A stretch of DNA of 64,000 bases from Aerococcus urinae (GTDB lineage: Bacteria > Bacillota > Bacilli > Lactobacillales > Aerococcaceae), in contig NZ_CP014161.1 in NCBI RefSeq assembly GCF_001543175.1, forward strand, positions 1,860,001-1,924,000. The letters are read 5' to 3'. This document shows positions 35,466 to 45,881 of this stretch, one piece after another. The position numbers and the translations under genes were made by a program. The notes under the pieces are model-generated. The model saw nothing but the letters and a program-made list of their open reading frames with translations. It was not told where the DNA came from and searched no databases. Positions within the stretch are counted from its first letter, which is position 1, and every line of letters begins with the position of its first letter.

Positions 35466-36234
35466 GCAAAAAATCTTAACTGGGGGTCTCCTGCTCTTAC
35501 TTGTGGTATTTTTACTGATTCCTTCGCCGGACTACTTTCAAACCGATATGGCTAATATCTTAGCCCCGGTCTCTTCGGCTCATTGGCTAGGAACCGACCA
35601 CTTGGGCCGGGATGTCCTGGCCTTAATGCAAGCGGGCGCCCTGCGTACCCTGACTGTGGTAGCGGTCGGCGGAAGTCTTTCCTTAATTTTGGGGACAATT
35701 TTGGGCATTGTTGCCGGCTATTACGGGGGCTATTGGAAGAGAACCATCCTGCTCTTTGCCCAAGCGCTCTTGATTTTACCTAGCTTCATTATGGCCTTAA
35801 TTATTACCGCCTTAATTGGGCTGACCCCAATAAGTGCCGGCATTGTCTTAGGGATCGGGGCCATGGGCAATTATATCTTCCAAGTTTCTGCCCTCACCGA
35901 AGAACTCAAGGAAGAGGAATTTATTATTACACTAAGAAAACTAGGCCTATCTAACTGTGCCCTGATCAAGGACCACTTGGCTAAAAATTTACAGCCCTAT
36001 ATCTTAACCAATTTGGCCAACCGCCTGAGTGGGATGGTTTTATCCTATGCCAGCCTGGCCTTTATCGGATTGGGAACGGACATTGTCCAACCCGACTGGG
36101 GGACCTTACTCTATGACTACCGGCTCTATGTCTTTGAGCGTCCCTTACTGGTTCTCGCCCCTACCCTGGCGATTTTTATCCTGGCCCTACTCTTCCAAGC
36201 CCTGTTTGACCGCCAGGCCGTCTTAGAAAGGTGA
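35455..36234 (+). CDS. ABC transporter permease, DppC/OppC/NikC family
   Basis: 259 residues with six membrane segments. HWLGTDHLGRDVLALMQAG is the DppC-type signature, and the EAA loop FIITLRKLGLSNCALIKDHL is present. Translationally coupled to the first permease and six bases upstream of the ATPase gene. Confidence 0.92.
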   Translation: MSAKQKILTGGLLLLLVVFLLIPSPDYFQTDMANILAPVSSAHWLGTDHLGRDVLALMQAGALRTLTVVAVGGSLSLILGTILGIVAGYYGGYWKRTILLFAQALLILPSFIMALIITALIGLTPISAGIVLGIGAMGNYIFQVSALTEELKEEEFIITLRKLGLSNCALIKDHLAKNLQPYILTNLANRLSGMVLSYASLAFIGLGTDIVQPDWGTLLYDYRLYVFERPLLVLAPTLAIFILALLFQALFDRQAVLER

Positions 36235-36240
36235 TGACTC

Positions 36241-37743
36241 ATGGATTCAAAACCCCTATTAAGCATTAAAAACCTTCAAGTGGCCGTCCAAGGGCAAACT
36301 TACGTCAAGAACCTGTCCCTTGAGGTCTATCCCGGTGAACGATTAGGACTAGTAGGCCCTTCTGGCGCCGGTAAGAGTCTGACAGTCAAGGCCATCATGA
36401 ACTTCCAAGACCAAGTCCAGGTCAAGGGCCAGGTCTACTACCAAGGCTTGGGTGACATTGTTGACCTGTCGCCTAAAGGCCGCCAACAAGCCTTGCCCCA
36501 GGAAATTGCTGTTATTCAACAAGAGGCACTCGACAGTCTCAACCCCCACTATGATATTGGCTTTCAGTTGGAACTAGTGATGAAACAATTCCAACCCCAA
36601 GTCGACAAAACCGACTATCCGGCTGTCTTTGACCGGGTCTTAAAGCAAGTCAACCTCAACCATTCTGACCAGGTCCTAGCCAGTAAACCGGCCCAACTGT
36701 CAGGGGGAATGAAACAGCGAATTGTCATTGCCATGGCCCTCTTACAAAAGCCCCGGCTGATCCTAGCCGATGAACCCACCACCGCCTTAGACCGGGTCAA
36801 CCAAGAAACTTTTATTGACTTGATCAAGTCAGTCAGCCAAGCTGAAAACATTGCTCTCCTCTTTATTAGTCATAACTTAGAATTGGTTAGCCAACTCTGC
36901 AGCCGCTTGGTCATTATTGACCAGGGCCACGATATTGAGACCAATAGCGCTCAAGCCATCTTTAATCATCCCCAAGCATCCACTACCCAGCGCTTGGTAG
37001 AAAGCGTGGCCTACCGCAAGGCCGCTAGCCAGGACTTTGTCAGTCAACGGCCCCAAGGCCAAGAGCCGGTCTTGAAGACTCAGGATCTTAGTCTCCACTA
37101 TCCCGGCGCAGACAAGCCGGTCCTCCAAGAAGTCAACCTGGACCTCTATCCCGGGGAATTTGTCGGCTTGGTAGGCGAATCCGGCTCAGGCAAGTCCAGC
37201 CTGGCCAAGTTACTGACTGGTCTCTATCCCAAGAGTCAAGGTGAGATTATTTTTAAGGGGCAGACTTTAAATAGTCAGTCCTTGGAAGATTTTCAAGGCA
37301 TTCAGATGATCTTTCAAAACCCCTACCAGGCCTTTGATCCCCACTACCGGATGGAGGAAAACTTAAAGGAAGTCTATCAGATTCCTTATATTAAGGCTAA
37401 GTACCCTTCACCGGAGACTTTTGAGGCCAAGTTAAAGGAACTCGCCCAGCGGCTCAAACTCAACCAAGACTTAATGGCCAAGTCGCCCAAACAGCTGTCA
37501 GGTGGTCAGGGACAGCGCTTTGCTATTCTAAGGATTCTCCTGGCCCAACCCGACGTCATTATCGCTGACGAAATTCTGTCTGCCTTGGACTGGGATATTG
37601 CTCTAGAGCTGATTGACTTACTCAAGGACCTGCAAAAGGACCAAGACTTCGCCATGATCTTTATTTCCCATGATTTAGCCATGGTGAAAATCCTCTGCAC
37701 CCGCATCTACCAGATCGAAGCCGGGCGGATCAGTCAACTATAA
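36241..37743 (+). CDS. Fused double ATP-binding protein (DppD-DppF type)
   Basis: 500 residues carrying two complete ABC modules. Module 1 (about 1-250): Walker A GPSGAGKS, signature LSGGMKQRIVIA, Walker B LILADEPTTALD. Module 2 (about 275-500): Walker A GESGSGKS, signature LSGGQGQRFAIL, Walker B VIIADEILSALD. Most peptide/nickel importers encode these as two proteins; here they are one chain. Walker B of the second module has ILS in place of the usual PVS/PTS. Powers the importer encoded just upstream. Confidence 0.92.
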   Translation: MDSKPLLSIKNLQVAVQGQTYVKNLSLEVYPGERLGLVGPSGAGKSLTVKAIMNFQDQVQVKGQVYYQGLGDIVDLSPKGRQQALPQEIAVIQQEALDSLNPHYDIGFQLELVMKQFQPQVDKTDYPAVFDRVLKQVNLNHSDQVLASKPAQLSGGMKQRIVIAMALLQKPRLILADEPTTALDRVNQETFIDLIKSVSQAENIALLFISHNLELVSQLCSRLVIIDQGHDIETNSAQAIFNHPQASTTQRLVESVAYRKAASQDFVSQRPQGQEPVLKTQDLSLHYPGADKPVLQEVNLDLYPGEFVGLVGESGSGKSSLAKLLTGLYPKSQGEIIFKGQTLNSQSLEDFQGIQMIFQNPYQAFDPHYRMEENLKEVYQIPYIKAKYPSPETFEAKLKELAQRLKLNQDLMAKSPKQLSGGQGQRFAILRILLAQPDVIIADEILSALDWDIALELIDLLKDLQKDQDFAMIFISHDLAMVKILCTRIYQIEAGRISQL

Positions 37744-37754
37744 AATGAAATCAA

Positions 37755-37809
37755 CAAAAAACATCCCACTTCACCAAGCTGATCAGCTTTGATGAAGAGG
37801 GATGTTTTT
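37755..37809. terminator. Terminator of ABC operon
   Basis: AAAAACATCCC and CTTCA pair with TGAAG and GGGATGTTTTT around a GCTGATCAGC inner hairpin. Confidence 0.88.
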
Positions 37810-37857
37810 ACATTTATGAGTGAATTATTGATAAAAATTTGTTTGGCAAGTAGCTTT

Positions 37858-38033
37858 GAGCAGGAGTGGCGCTTTGAATTTAGTCATTAGCCATGAATAA
37901 GCAAGCGATGTGAAATACGGATAGTAGGCATTAGCCGTACTAGCCGTTTGAAGCTCGCTAGGCGAGAGACCTTGTGCTCGAGCCGGTGCCATGGCTTTTT
38001 AACGACTAAAATTCAAAAGCAAAACGCATGCTC
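37858..38033 (+). repeat. Element A, copy 4
   Basis: 176 bp, same organisation as the other copies, ending 11 bases before the mnmG stop codon. Lies between the convergent ABC operon and mnmG. Nothing else is present in the 37744-38044 gap. Confidence 0.85.
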
Positions 38034-38044
38034 ATCAACTGTAA

Positions 38045-39934
38045 TTAGTTAGGATGACTTTCCAAGTAAACCGCTAGGATAGACACATCAGCAGGGTTGA
38101 CCCCTGACACCCGGCTGGCTTGGGCCAGAGTCCGGGGTTCAATGGTGGACAGACGATCTTTGGCCTCAGTGGCTAGCCCTTCGATTTGACTGTAGTCAAT
38201 ATCTTCTGGGATCAATTTGCCTTCCATTTTCCGCAGGCGTTTGACTTGTTTTTGGGCCTTTTCAATATAGCCAGCGTATTTAATGGCAATGGCCACTTCT
38301 TCATAAACCTTATGGCCCACTTCCTTGTCGCTTGGGGCAAATTTCAAGATATCCTCAATTGAAAGTTCCGGCCGGCGTAAGAGTTCAGAAGCCAAGATCC
38401 CGTCTTTCAAGCGAGCGGACCTCTTAGATTCCAGGTAGTCTTGGAGCTCATCAGTCGGTTTCAAACGGGTATGTTCCAAGCGGTCCAATTCCTCATTGAC
38501 CGCGGCTTGGTGGGCTTTAAAGGTTTGGTAGCGGTCTTCAGTCACTAAGCCGATTTCATAGCCCTTCTCGGTTAAGCGCCAGTCGGCATTGTCGTGGCGG
38601 AGAAGGAGGCGGTATTCCGCCCGGGAGGTCAGCAGACGATAAGGTTCGGTCGTTCCCTTGGTCACCAAGTCATCCACTAAGACGCCAATATAGGCCTCGT
38701 CCCGGCCCAGGATCAAGGGAGCCTTGCCTTGGATCTTAAGCACAGCGTTAATCCCGGCATAGAGGCCTTGACCAGCGGCTTCTTCATAGCCTGAAGTCCC
38801 ATTGGTTTGGCCTGCGGTGTAGAGGTTTTCAATTTTCTTGGTTTCAAAGGTCGCCTTTAACTGACTAGGACGGACCACGTCATACTCAATGGCATAACCA
38901 TCACGGATGATTTGGGCCTTTTCCATCCCGGTAATGGAATGGACCATGTCAATTTGAACATCCTCTGGTAGGGAAGTGGACAAGCCTTGCAGGTAGATTT
39001 CCTCATTGTCGCGGCCTTCTGGTTCCAAGAAGAGTTGGTGCTTGGGCTTATCAGCAAAACGCACAATCTTGTCTTCAATGGAAGGACAGTAACGGGCTCC
39101 CACCCCTTCAACAATCCCGGTAAACATCGGTGCTCGGTCCAAGTTTTCCCGGATCAATTCATGGGTCTTACTGTTAGTGAAGGTTAAATGGCAGGGCACT
39201 TGTTCAGAAACCGGTAAATAATCTTCATCCGGGGTCATAAAGCTGAAGTGGTTAGGCTCTGCACTCCCTGGTTGGACTTCCATCTTGGAGAAGTCAACGG
39301 TCTTCTTATCTACCCGAGGCGGGGTCCCGGTCTTAAAGCGGGTAATGTCGAAGCCATATTTTTCCGCTAAATTCTTGGTCAAATGGAGAGCTGGTTGAGA
39401 GTTGTTGGGACCGGCAGAATATTTTAATTCACCGATAATAATTTCGCCTCGTGCACTAGTTCCCATAGTCAGAATGGTTGCTTTGGACCGGTAAATCGCA
39501 CCAGTTTGGGTAATGACTCCTCGGCAGACCCCGTCTTCCACCACCAGGTCATCGACAATGCCTTGGCGGAGGGTTAAGCCGGCTTGGCCTTCCACGGTCC
39601 GGCGCATTTCTCGGGCATAGGCTTCCTTGTCCGCTTGGGCCCGCAAGGCGCGAACAGCTGGTCCCTTACCGGTATTGAGCATCCGCATTTGAATGTAGGT
39701 CTTATCAATATTCTTACCCATTTCGCCACCCAAGGCATCGATCTCTCTGACCACAACCCCCTTGGCTGGTCCACCAATTGAAGGATTACATGGCATAAAG
39801 GCCACCATATTAATATCGATAGTCATCAGTAAGGTTTCCATCCCCATCCGAGCGCTGGCTAGGGCCGCTTCACACCCCGCATGGCCTGCACCCACCACAA
39901 TGACATCAAAACTTCCCGCTTCAAAAGTTTGCAT
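38045..39934 (-). CDS. mnmG: tRNA U34 modification FAD protein MnmG (GidA)
   Basis: 629 residues. FAD-binding [21 protein letters not shown] start (shown in parts: [12 protein letters not shown]), [30 protein letters not shown], and a C-terminal helical domain ([12 protein letters not shown]). With MnmE it installs the carboxymethylaminomethyl group on U34 of certain tRNAs. Normally next to mnmE; here an XRE gene intervenes. Confidence 0.98.
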   Translation of the reverse strand: MQTFEAGSFDVIVVGAGHAGCEAALASARMGMETLLMTIDINMVAFMPCNPSIGGPAKGVVVREIDALGGEMGKNIDKTYIQMRMLNTGKGPAVRALRAQADKEAYAREMRRTVEGQAGLTLRQGIVDDLVVEDGVCRGVITQTGAIYRSKATILTMGTSARGEIIIGELKYSAGPNNSQPALHLTKNLAEKYGFDITRFKTGTPPRVDKKTVDFSKMEVQPGSAEPNHFSFMTPDEDYLPVSEQVPCHLTFTNSKTHELIRENLDRAPMFTGIVEGVGARYCPSIEDKIVRFADKPKHQLFLEPEGRDNEEIYLQGLSTSLPEDVQIDMVHSITGMEKAQIIRDGYAIEYDVVRPSQLKATFETKKIENLYTAGQTNGTSGYEEAAGQGLYAGINAVLKIQGKAPLILGRDEAYIGVLVDDLVTKGTTEPYRLLTSRAEYRLLLRHDNADWRLTEKGYEIGLVTEDRYQTFKAHQAAVNEELDRLEHTRLKPTDELQDYLESKRSARLKDGILASELLRRPELSIEDILKFAPSDKEVGHKVYEEVAIAIKYAGYIEKAQKQVKRLRKMEGKLIPEDIDYSQIEGLATEAKDRLSTIEPRTLAQASRVSGVNPADVSILAVYLESHPN

Positions 39935-40028
39935 TCATCCTCTTCCTTCCTAAATCAAGTCGTTCTTTCTTATCTTGCTAGTGGTTTCAATTTCCTTAAC
40001 TAGGCAGTTAGCATTATTCATAAGCACT

Positions 40029-40075
40029 AAAAAAGTGTCCACTCCGCCCCTTGATTCAGAACGGAAAGACACTTT
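40029..40075 (-). terminator. Terminator of XRE-family gene
   Basis: Minus strand AAAGTGTC ... GGACACTTTTTT, downstream of the gene ending at 40162 and upstream of mnmG. Its AAAGTGTC core recurs in several other terminators here. Confidence 0.8.
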
Positions 40076-40161
40076 GACTGTCTAGCTATTTAATTTCCTG
40101 ACAGATTATAGCAGGAAATGAAGAATTTGTAAAATAGGGAAACTGGGAAATTATGGCTAAT

Positions 40162-41151
40162 TTAATCTTTCAAGACCACTTTCAGCAAATTTTCTAGGAC
40201 TGCACTGAGAAGTCCCGCCACTGGGAAGATAATCCAGGACCGGCCCCAATCCTCAGTCCAGAAGCTATAGCCCAGGTAGATGGCCATGACCAGGGGCCAA
40301 TAAATTTCCATATAGCGGTCAACCTTAAGGTCCAATTGGCGATCCTCTCTTTCTCCTAGCAATTCTTCATCCTGTAAAAGATAGCGGAAGCTGTTCCTGC
40401 GACTGACCACCTTGACTAGCTGATAAACGCCCAAGGCAACGCTGACCAGGGTCAAAGTAAAGCCCAGAGCCAGAGAGCTATTCTCTTCATTAATCGCTCC
40501 CCAGAGGAGTGGGATCCCCGCCAAGATACAGAGGGAAATCCCTATCACTAAGCCCCGTTGATAGGCGGCTTGGTAGCGTTTAAGCCCTTCACTGGCCAAG
40601 CCACTGACCCCATAAGCAGGGGTAAAGAGACCCTCACAAATGAATTGGTAGGGCTTTAAATCCTGGCTGTTCTTTACAAACAGGGCCACAGCAAGGGCAA
40701 CAATGACTAAGGTCAAAGAGATCCCGAGAATGGAAATTTGTCCTTGAACATAAAACCAGCCCTGGCCTTCACTTAAAATCCCCATCACAGTGACAGGAAT
40801 CCCAGCTAAGATACAGAGAAAGACTCCCAAAGCTAATCGATGGGCCCCTCTATAGCGGGCAGAGATGAAAGCATTGGCCTCCTCAATAGATAGTTTGGGA
40901 AGGGTAACCGCATCTACTGGGGAATCGTCACCCTCACTATAGTCCACTTGGTCTATCTCGTCTTTAATCAAGTAATCGGTGGTCACCCCAAATATCCGGG
41001 CCAGGTCTAGGATTTTCTCTAAATCGGGAATGGCTTCGGCCCGCTCCCATTTAGAAATCGATTGCCGGGAAACATTTAATTGTTGGGCCAATTCTTCCTG
41101 GGACCAGCCCGCCTGTTTTCTTAAATATAAAATTTTGTCAGCTAAAATCAT
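40162..41151 (-). CDS. XRE-family regulator with C-terminal membrane domain
   Basis: 329 residues from [10 protein letters not shown] at 41151 (AAGGAAG upstream). An N-terminal Cro/C1-type helix-turn-helix (about 5-60, [20 protein letters not shown]) is joined to about six hydrophobic segments (about 105-325). This fusion is common in Bacillota, where the membrane part is thought to control or respond to envelope state, but the target is unknown. It separates mnmG from mnmE. Confidence 0.8.
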   Translation of the reverse strand: MILADKILYLRKQAGWSQEELAQQLNVSRQSISKWERAEAIPDLEKILDLARIFGVTTDYLIKDEIDQVDYSEGDDSPVDAVTLPKLSIEEANAFISARYRGAHRLALGVFLCILAGIPVTVMGILSEGQGWFYVQGQISILGISLTLVIVALAVALFVKNSQDLKPYQFICEGLFTPAYGVSGLASEGLKRYQAAYQRGLVIGISLCILAGIPLLWGAINEENSSLALGFTLTLVSVALGVYQLVKVVSRRNSFRYLLQDEELLGEREDRQLDLKVDRYMEIYWPLVMAIYLGYSFWTEDWGRSWIIFPVAGLLSAVLENLLKVVLKD

Positions 41152-41457
41152 GCCAACCACTTCCTTTCCATGAAAGTTCATGAGTTATTTTGAAAGCGGT
41201 CGACGCCTACCCCTTTCTTGTCTTAATTATAGGTGATTTAGCCAAGAGCAGCTAGCACCAGTCCAGATCATTGGCGCAACTAGGAGTTGCAAGCCCGTCA
41301 AATCAAGCTTTCGGACCAGTTAAGAACTCCTTTTTTAAAATAAATTCGTCAAGCTATAGCCATAAAAAAAGCCCCTAGCTTTACTTCTGCTAGTAATAGT
41401 AGAGGCTCGACTTGACCATCGATTAAAGATCAATTTTTATTAAGGTACTGCCCTAAC
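41152..41457. other. Intergenic region between XRE gene and mnmE
   Basis: 306 bp without a gene. It holds the mnmE terminator at 41364-41407 and presumably the XRE gene promoter near 41200-41250; no clear -10/-35 pair was picked out. Confidence 0.5.
41364..41407 (-). terminator. Terminator of mnmE
   Basis: Minus strand AGCCTCTA ... TAGGGGCTTTTTTT. Confidence 0.8.
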
Positions 41458-42846
41458 TTATTTCCCTAGACAAAACTGACTAAAGAGTTTGGTAATCAAT
41501 TCATCTGGCGCATTTTCCCCGGTGATTTCGCCGAGGAATTCAAAGGCCCGGTTAAAGTCGATTTGGATTAAATCAACTGGGGTGCCCAGACCAATGGCCT
41601 CCTTGGCTTCCCCAATGGCTTGGCTGGCCTTTTGAAGGAGGTCAATATGGCGGGTGTTGGACACATAAGTAGCATCCCGGTCGCCTGTTCGTCCCGAAAA
41701 GAAGAGCTGAGAAATTCTTTCTTCCAAGTCATCCACTCCTTGGTCTTGAGTAATCGAGGTTTTGATGATCTCTTCCTTATCAGCATAGTCAGCCAGGTCG
41801 TCAAAGCTCAAGGCTGGATCTAGGTCGGTCTTATTGAGGAGGATAATTCGATTCGAATCCTTAGTCATGTCTAAGAGTTCCCGGTCCATATCCGTTAAGG
41901 CTTCGCTTTGGTTGAGAATTAAAAGCACCAAGTCGGCTTCTTCCATGGCCTTGCGACTGCGTTCTACCCCAATCTTTTCGACCACATCCTCCGTGTCACG
42001 AATCCCCGCCGTATCCACCAATTTCAATGGCACGCCCCGTAAGTTGACATATTCTTCAATGGTGTCCCGGGTGGTCCCTTCAATATCGGTCACAATAGCC
42101 TTATCTTCACGTAAGAGGTGGTTGAGGAGGCTGGATTTGCCGACATTAGGCCGGCCAATAATGGCAGTTTCGATCCCATCACGGAGGATCTTTCCTTGCT
42201 TGGCGGTTTGCAGTAGCTTTTGCAATTCAGCTTGGATAGCATCAGCAGTTTGGTCTAAGAGTTCCAGAGTCATTTCCTCTTCTTCGTATTCCGGATAGTC
42301 AATATTGACCTCCACTTGGACCATAGCATCCGAAATCTTGTCCCGTAAGGTTGAAATCTTGGTGGACAATTTCCCGTCTAATTGCTTCATGGCTTGGTCC
42401 ATGGACCGGTCTGTCTTAGAGCGGATCATGTCTTGGACCGCTTCTGCTTGGGTCAAGTCAATCCGACCGTTGAGAAAGGCCCGCTTGGTAAATTCGCCCG
42501 GCTCCGCCAACCGCGCCCCTTCCCTAAGAACCAATTGCAAGATCCGGTCAGTAGCCACCATACCACCGTGGCAGTTAATTTCGACAATGTCTTCACGGGT
42601 ATAGGTCTTAGGCGCGCGCAAAACAGTGACCATGACCTCATCCATTTCTTGGTCGCTTTGAGGGTCAACAATATGGCCATAATGAATCGTATGGGAATCC
42701 TGATTGGCCAATTGTTTGGTGCCCATTTGGTAGACGGTATCGGCAATTTCTAGGGCTTGGTCCCCGGACAAGCGCACAATCCCAATCGCGCCTTCTCCCG
42801 GTGCCGTTGAAATCGCAGCAATGGTATCAAAACCTTCAGTAAACAT
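41458..42846 (-). CDS. mnmE: tRNA modification GTPase MnmE (TrmE)
   Basis: 462 residues from [14 protein letters not shown] at 42846, with GAGGAG seven bases upstream; the frame extends 27 codons further without support. N-terminal folate-binding domain ([16 protein letters not shown]), helical domain, inserted G domain ([33 protein letters not shown]), and the C-terminal FCLGK with the catalytic cysteine. Partner of MnmG in U34 modification. Confidence 0.98.
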   Translation of the reverse strand: MFTEGFDTIAAISTAPGEGAIGIVRLSGDQALEIADTVYQMGTKQLANQDSHTIHYGHIVDPQSDQEMDEVMVTVLRAPKTYTREDIVEINCHGGMVATDRILQLVLREGARLAEPGEFTKRAFLNGRIDLTQAEAVQDMIRSKTDRSMDQAMKQLDGKLSTKISTLRDKISDAMVQVEVNIDYPEYEEEEMTLELLDQTADAIQAELQKLLQTAKQGKILRDGIETAIIGRPNVGKSSLLNHLLREDKAIVTDIEGTTRDTIEEYVNLRGVPLKLVDTAGIRDTEDVVEKIGVERSRKAMEEADLVLLILNQSEALTDMDRELLDMTKDSNRIILLNKTDLDPALSFDDLADYADKEEIIKTSITQDQGVDDLEERISQLFFSGRTGDRDATYVSNTRHIDLLQKASQAIGEAKEAIGLGTPVDLIQIDFNRAFEFLGEITGENAPDELITKLFSQFCLGK

Positions 42847-42882
42847 GGCATTACTCCTCTTCAAAACATATGTAAACTCAAT

Positions 42883-42930
42883 AAAAAAGTGCCTTTTCTG
42901 CCTGGTACTTGCTTGCAGAAACGACACTTT
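42883..42930 (-). terminator. Terminator of cbi operon
   Basis: Minus strand AAAGTGTCGTTTCTGC pairs with GCAGAAAAGGCACTTT, followed by TTT. It separates cbiO from mnmE. Confidence 0.85.
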
Positions 42931-43035
42931 GACTGTCTTAATGATTTATTTTCTTAGTCACTACACCAGCATTATAAGGGCTAAGGGTCTAAAAGTAAAC
43001 TATTAGGGTCCATTTTCTGAGTCCAATAGCCTGCT

Positions 43036-43776
43036 TTACTCGTCTAGGAGTCGGACTTGCCAGGGAAGTTCTAGGCCAATACTTTCCATAAAGGCCTCGG
43101 ACTTAAAGACAGCCTCACTATCCCCCTGGGCCACAATACCCTTATCAGCGATGGCCAAATATTGGTCACAGAGCTGGTAGAGAAAGGCCATATCATGGCT
43201 TGAGATCAAGAAACGGTGGCCTTGCTTGACCAAGTCTTGGATAATTTTAGTCAGGTCCTTGACTCCAGCTGGGTCTAGCCCCACAGTGGGTTCATCCAAG
43301 AGAATCATGGCCGGTTGAATCACTAAAATCCCCGCCAGAGCCACCCGCTTCTTTTGCCCATAGGACAGGGTTTGAATCGGGCGGCTGGCTAAGTGATCGA
43401 TCGCCAGGGCCTTGAGAGCACTAGCCACCCGGTCTTTAATTTCAGCCGGATCACGCTTCAAATTATGGAGGGCAAAAGCCACATCATCTTGAACCGTGGG
43501 GTAAAAGAGCTGTTGATTGGGGTCTTGAAAGACCATATTGACCGCTTGGCGAAGTTGGTAGAGGTCCTTCTTCTTATAGGACAAAGTCTTCCCTTGAAAG
43601 ACCACCATCCCCTTCTCCACCGGAATAAGACCAGTTAAAATTCGCATCAGGGTGGTCTTGCCGGTCCCGTTTGCCCCCATGAGCCCAATCACCTGACCCT
43701 TGGAAAAATCATAGGAAATATCTTCAAATACGGTATGCCCTTGGTAGGCAAAAGATAGGTGTTTGACACTTAACAT
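43036..43776 (-). CDS. cbiO: Cobalt/nickel ECF transporter ATPase CbiO
   Basis: 246 residues. Walker A GANGTGKTT, Q-loop NMVFQDPNQQLF typical of ECF ATPases, signature LSYGQKKRVALA, Walker B MILLDEPTVGLDP. Last gene of the cbiM-cbiN-cbiQ-cbiO operon. Energises Co2+ or Ni2+ uptake. Confidence 0.93.
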   Translation of the reverse strand: MLSVKHLSFAYQGHTVFEDISYDFSKGQVIGLMGANGTGKTTLMRILTGLIPVEKGMVVFQGKTLSYKKKDLYQLRQAVNMVFQDPNQQLFYPTVQDDVAFALHNLKRDPAEIKDRVASALKALAIDHLASRPIQTLSYGQKKRVALAGILVIQPAMILLDEPTVGLDPAGVKDLTKIIQDLVKQGHRFLISSHDMAFLYQLCDQYLAIADKGIVAQGDSEAVFKSEAFMESIGLELPWQVRLLDE

Positions 43777-43859
43777 AATTTCTTCCTCACTTATTATTTT
43801 GTAAGCCTACAAATCCTTGTTCCCTAGCCGTTTTCAGTCTCTTTATTAAGGGATCAAAA

Positions 43860-44537
43860 CTAATCCAGGTAAAATTCATCCTGGTAGAGTTTCAAATCTA
43901 AGGTGTCAGTCATTTCCGTAAAGCGATACAAAGATCGCTCCAAAACCACCTTAGCCAGTAAGGCCAGAGAATGGATAGACACTTTAGGGTGGGCATAACC
44001 ATAGCGCAAATTTTGGGCCTGGTAGACCACCACTACATCATCTAAGAGGACAAAGATAAAGCGGTACATCAAGAGGACCAGTTCAATCACTACATAAGGG
44101 ATATGGGCTTGCTTCATCAACTGTAAGATCTGTTTTAAGGGCGTGGTCAAGGTGAAGAAAAAGGTCACCGTGATCGCCGTCAAAGCTCTAATGATTAGAG
44201 TCAGAGTATAGGAAAGCTGACCACTTAAAAGCCCCAGGTAATAATCTCCCAGTGACAGCGACCAGGAAAAAAGGGCCGACTCTTGGCTAACCGACACCAA
44301 CAAGGCCAGGCTAGAAAAGGCCAGAAACAAAACCGGACCAATATAGAGGTTCAAATAAGTCCGAAGCCTAATCGGCACCAGGTAGAGGGTGAGGGCCATG
44401 ATCAAGAGGGTATACACCACTTCTAAGCTATTCCAGCCCGAAAAGGCCACTAGAATTCCCAAGAGCCAAAAGGCAAATTTAAACTTCCCCGACTTCTTGA
44501 CCCACTTGGATTGATAGGTATAACGATCAATCCCCAT
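43860..44537 (-). CDS. cbiQ: Cobalt/nickel ECF transporter transmembrane protein CbiQ
   Basis: 225 residues from MGIDRYTYQS at 44537 (AAAAGGTG upstream). T-component of ECF transporters: several membrane helices, then the coupling regions; begins with the IDRYxYQSKW motif seen in CbiQ/NikQ. Separated from cbiN by an internal terminator-like hairpin and from cbiO by 83 bases. Confidence 0.9.
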   Translation of the reverse strand: MGIDRYTYQSKWVKKSGKFKFAFWLLGILVAFSGWNSLEVVYTLLIMALTLYLVPIRLRTYLNLYIGPVLFLAFSSLALLVSVSQESALFSWSLSLGDYYLGLLSGQLSYTLTLIIRALTAITVTFFFTLTTPLKQILQLMKQAHIPYVVIELVLLMYRFIFVLLDDVVVVYQAQNLRYGYAHPKVSIHSLALLAKVVLERSLYRFTEMTDTLDLKLYQDEFYLD

Positions 44538-44571
44538 AACATCACACCTTTTCACTAAGCATTTGCTTTTT

Positions 44572-44605
44572 AAAAGAAGCTGGGCACAGAACCTCAGCTT
44601 CTTTA
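44572..44605 (-). terminator. Terminator-like hairpin inside the cbi operon
   Basis: Minus strand AAGAAGCTG ... CAGCTTCTTTT in the 89-bp gap between cbiN and cbiQ. Probably a partial terminator or processing site that lowers cbiQO relative to cbiMN. Confidence 0.65.
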
Positions 44606-44626
44606 TTGAGAATACACTTCACTGGT

Positions 44627-44914
44627 TTATTTTTTAGCTTGGTCTAAGCCCTTGTTCTTACCTAAGTAGTAACCGACGATTCCACAAATAATCCCGGTAC
44701 CGATGCTTCCTTGGAGGGTGAAGAGTAAGCTTTCGATTTCACCGGAAGCTGGTTCAAATATGGGTTCGAACCAAGGGGTATAAGATTCGTCTAATTCCCC
44801 AATCAATTCTTCAGCCCCACCATCGGAACCTTCATATTCACCATCAATGGTAAATAGGGGAATAAACATAATTAATAGGGCTAATAAGATGAGTAATAAA
44901 TTTTTCTTTTTCAT
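44627..44914 (-). CDS. cbiN: Cobalt/nickel transporter small subunit CbiN
   Basis: 95 residues with two membrane segments, near the ends, around an acidic outer loop (FTIDGEYEGSDGGAEELI and YTPWFEPIFEPASGEIESLL). This matches CbiN, which assists metal loading by CbiM. Starts directly after the cbiM stop codon. Confidence 0.9.
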   Translation of the reverse strand: MKKKNLLLILLALLIMFIPLFTIDGEYEGSDGGAEELIGELDESYTPWFEPIFEPASGEIESLLFTLQGSIGTGIICGIVGYYLGKNKGLDQAKK

Positions 44915-45646
44915 CTATTTCTTCACCTCTTTCAAGACGGTGTCGTTAATCATATTCACCATTACCACGGAAAGGAGCCCTTCAACAATAGCTAGAGGAA
45001 TTTGGGTAATCATAAAGACCCCCATAAATTTCATAGCTGCCGCAAAGATCCCTAAGGCAGGGTCAGGATGGGCTAAAGCCAATTGGAAAGAAGTGGTCAT
45101 GTAGGTGGCTAAGTCAGCTAAGGCTGCACAGAGGAAGATATTCACAGAACTTGGTAGGTTGATTTTTTCGCCTAAACGGTAAACGGCATAACCAACAAAA
45201 GGTCCTACAACCGCCATCGAGAAAGCATTGGCACCCAGTGTGGTTAAACCACCATGAGCTAGGAAGAGGGCTTGGAATAAGAGGCAGATAGTCCCTAAAA
45301 CACTAATCACCCCAGGACCAAATAAATAGGTCCCCACACCGACACCCGTAGGATGGGAGGTTGACCCAGTCACGGATGGAATTTTTAAGGAAGATAGGAT
45401 AAAGATAAAGGCACCACTGAGGGCTAATAAGACTTTATTTTTACTATCTTTTTTGACGCTTTCCTTAATTTGGTAAACCCCGTAGCAGAAGAAAGGAATG
45501 AAAATCGCAAACCAAATGATCACCCATTTCAGTGGCAAGTACCCTTCCATGATGTGCATGGCGTGGGCGGGTTCAGAGAAAGCCACTAATAAAAACAAGA
45601 AAGCCACTAGAAATAACTTTAGGGCTTGACTTTTAGATAAATGCAT
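44915..45646 (-). CDS. cbiM: Cobalt/nickel transporter substrate-binding subunit CbiM
   Basis: 243 residues. A signal-like N-terminus ends in AHA, after which the mature chain would start MHIMEGYLP, the N-terminal Co/Ni ligand motif of CbiM/NikM. Later FIFILSSLKIPSVTGSTSHP and GVGTYLFGPG also match. Specificity between Co2+ and Ni2+ is not settled by sequence. Preceded by a 230-base structured leader. Confidence 0.94.
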   Translation of the reverse strand: MHLSKSQALKLFLVAFLFLLVAFSEPAHAMHIMEGYLPLKWVIIWFAIFIPFFCYGVYQIKESVKKDSKNKVLLALSGAFIFILSSLKIPSVTGSTSHPTGVGVGTYLFGPGVISVLGTICLLFQALFLAHGGLTTLGANAFSMAVVGPFVGYAVYRLGEKINLPSSVNIFLCAALADLATYMTTSFQLALAHPDPALGIFAAAMKFMGVFMITQIPLAIVEGLLSVVMVNMINDTVLKEVKK

Positions 45647-45875
45647 TAAAAATTTCTCCTTTTTGATACACTAAAATGCCTAACAATAACAACCCCCATG
45701 GGAAAAAAGGTCAGAAATAAGCGGACTAGTCGCAAAAAACTTGACCCCCAAGTCCTTATGAAAGCTGCTGGTCATCATCCCAGCAATGGTCACTCATGAA
45801 ACTAGTCCTGAACTTATTTTCTCTACGCAATGTGGCTCGGCGAAGTCACTGCCTTACCCAAGATCTTGTAGCTAC
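45647..45875 (-). promoter_or_regulatory. Structured leader of the cbi operon (candidate metal-responsive switch)
   Basis: About 230 transcribed bases before cbiM, within a 434-bp gene-free region. On the minus strand, AATAAG and GGACTAGT pair with ACTAGTCC and CTTATT over about 75 bases, enclosing a GCTGG/CCAGC hairpin and a terminator-like ACTTG-GGGGT-CAAGTTTTTT. The large stem and the terminator overlap little, but folding could be linked. Position and form suggest a riboswitch or attenuator for Co/Ni. I do not see the cobalamin B12 box and cannot confirm the NiCo motif. Confidence 0.5.
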
Positions 45876-45881
45876 GCGAAA

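Noticed and set aside
45647-45875. Cobalamin riboswitch
   Set aside because: No B12 box or core segments of the cobalamin class could be found; only a generic structured leader is claimed.
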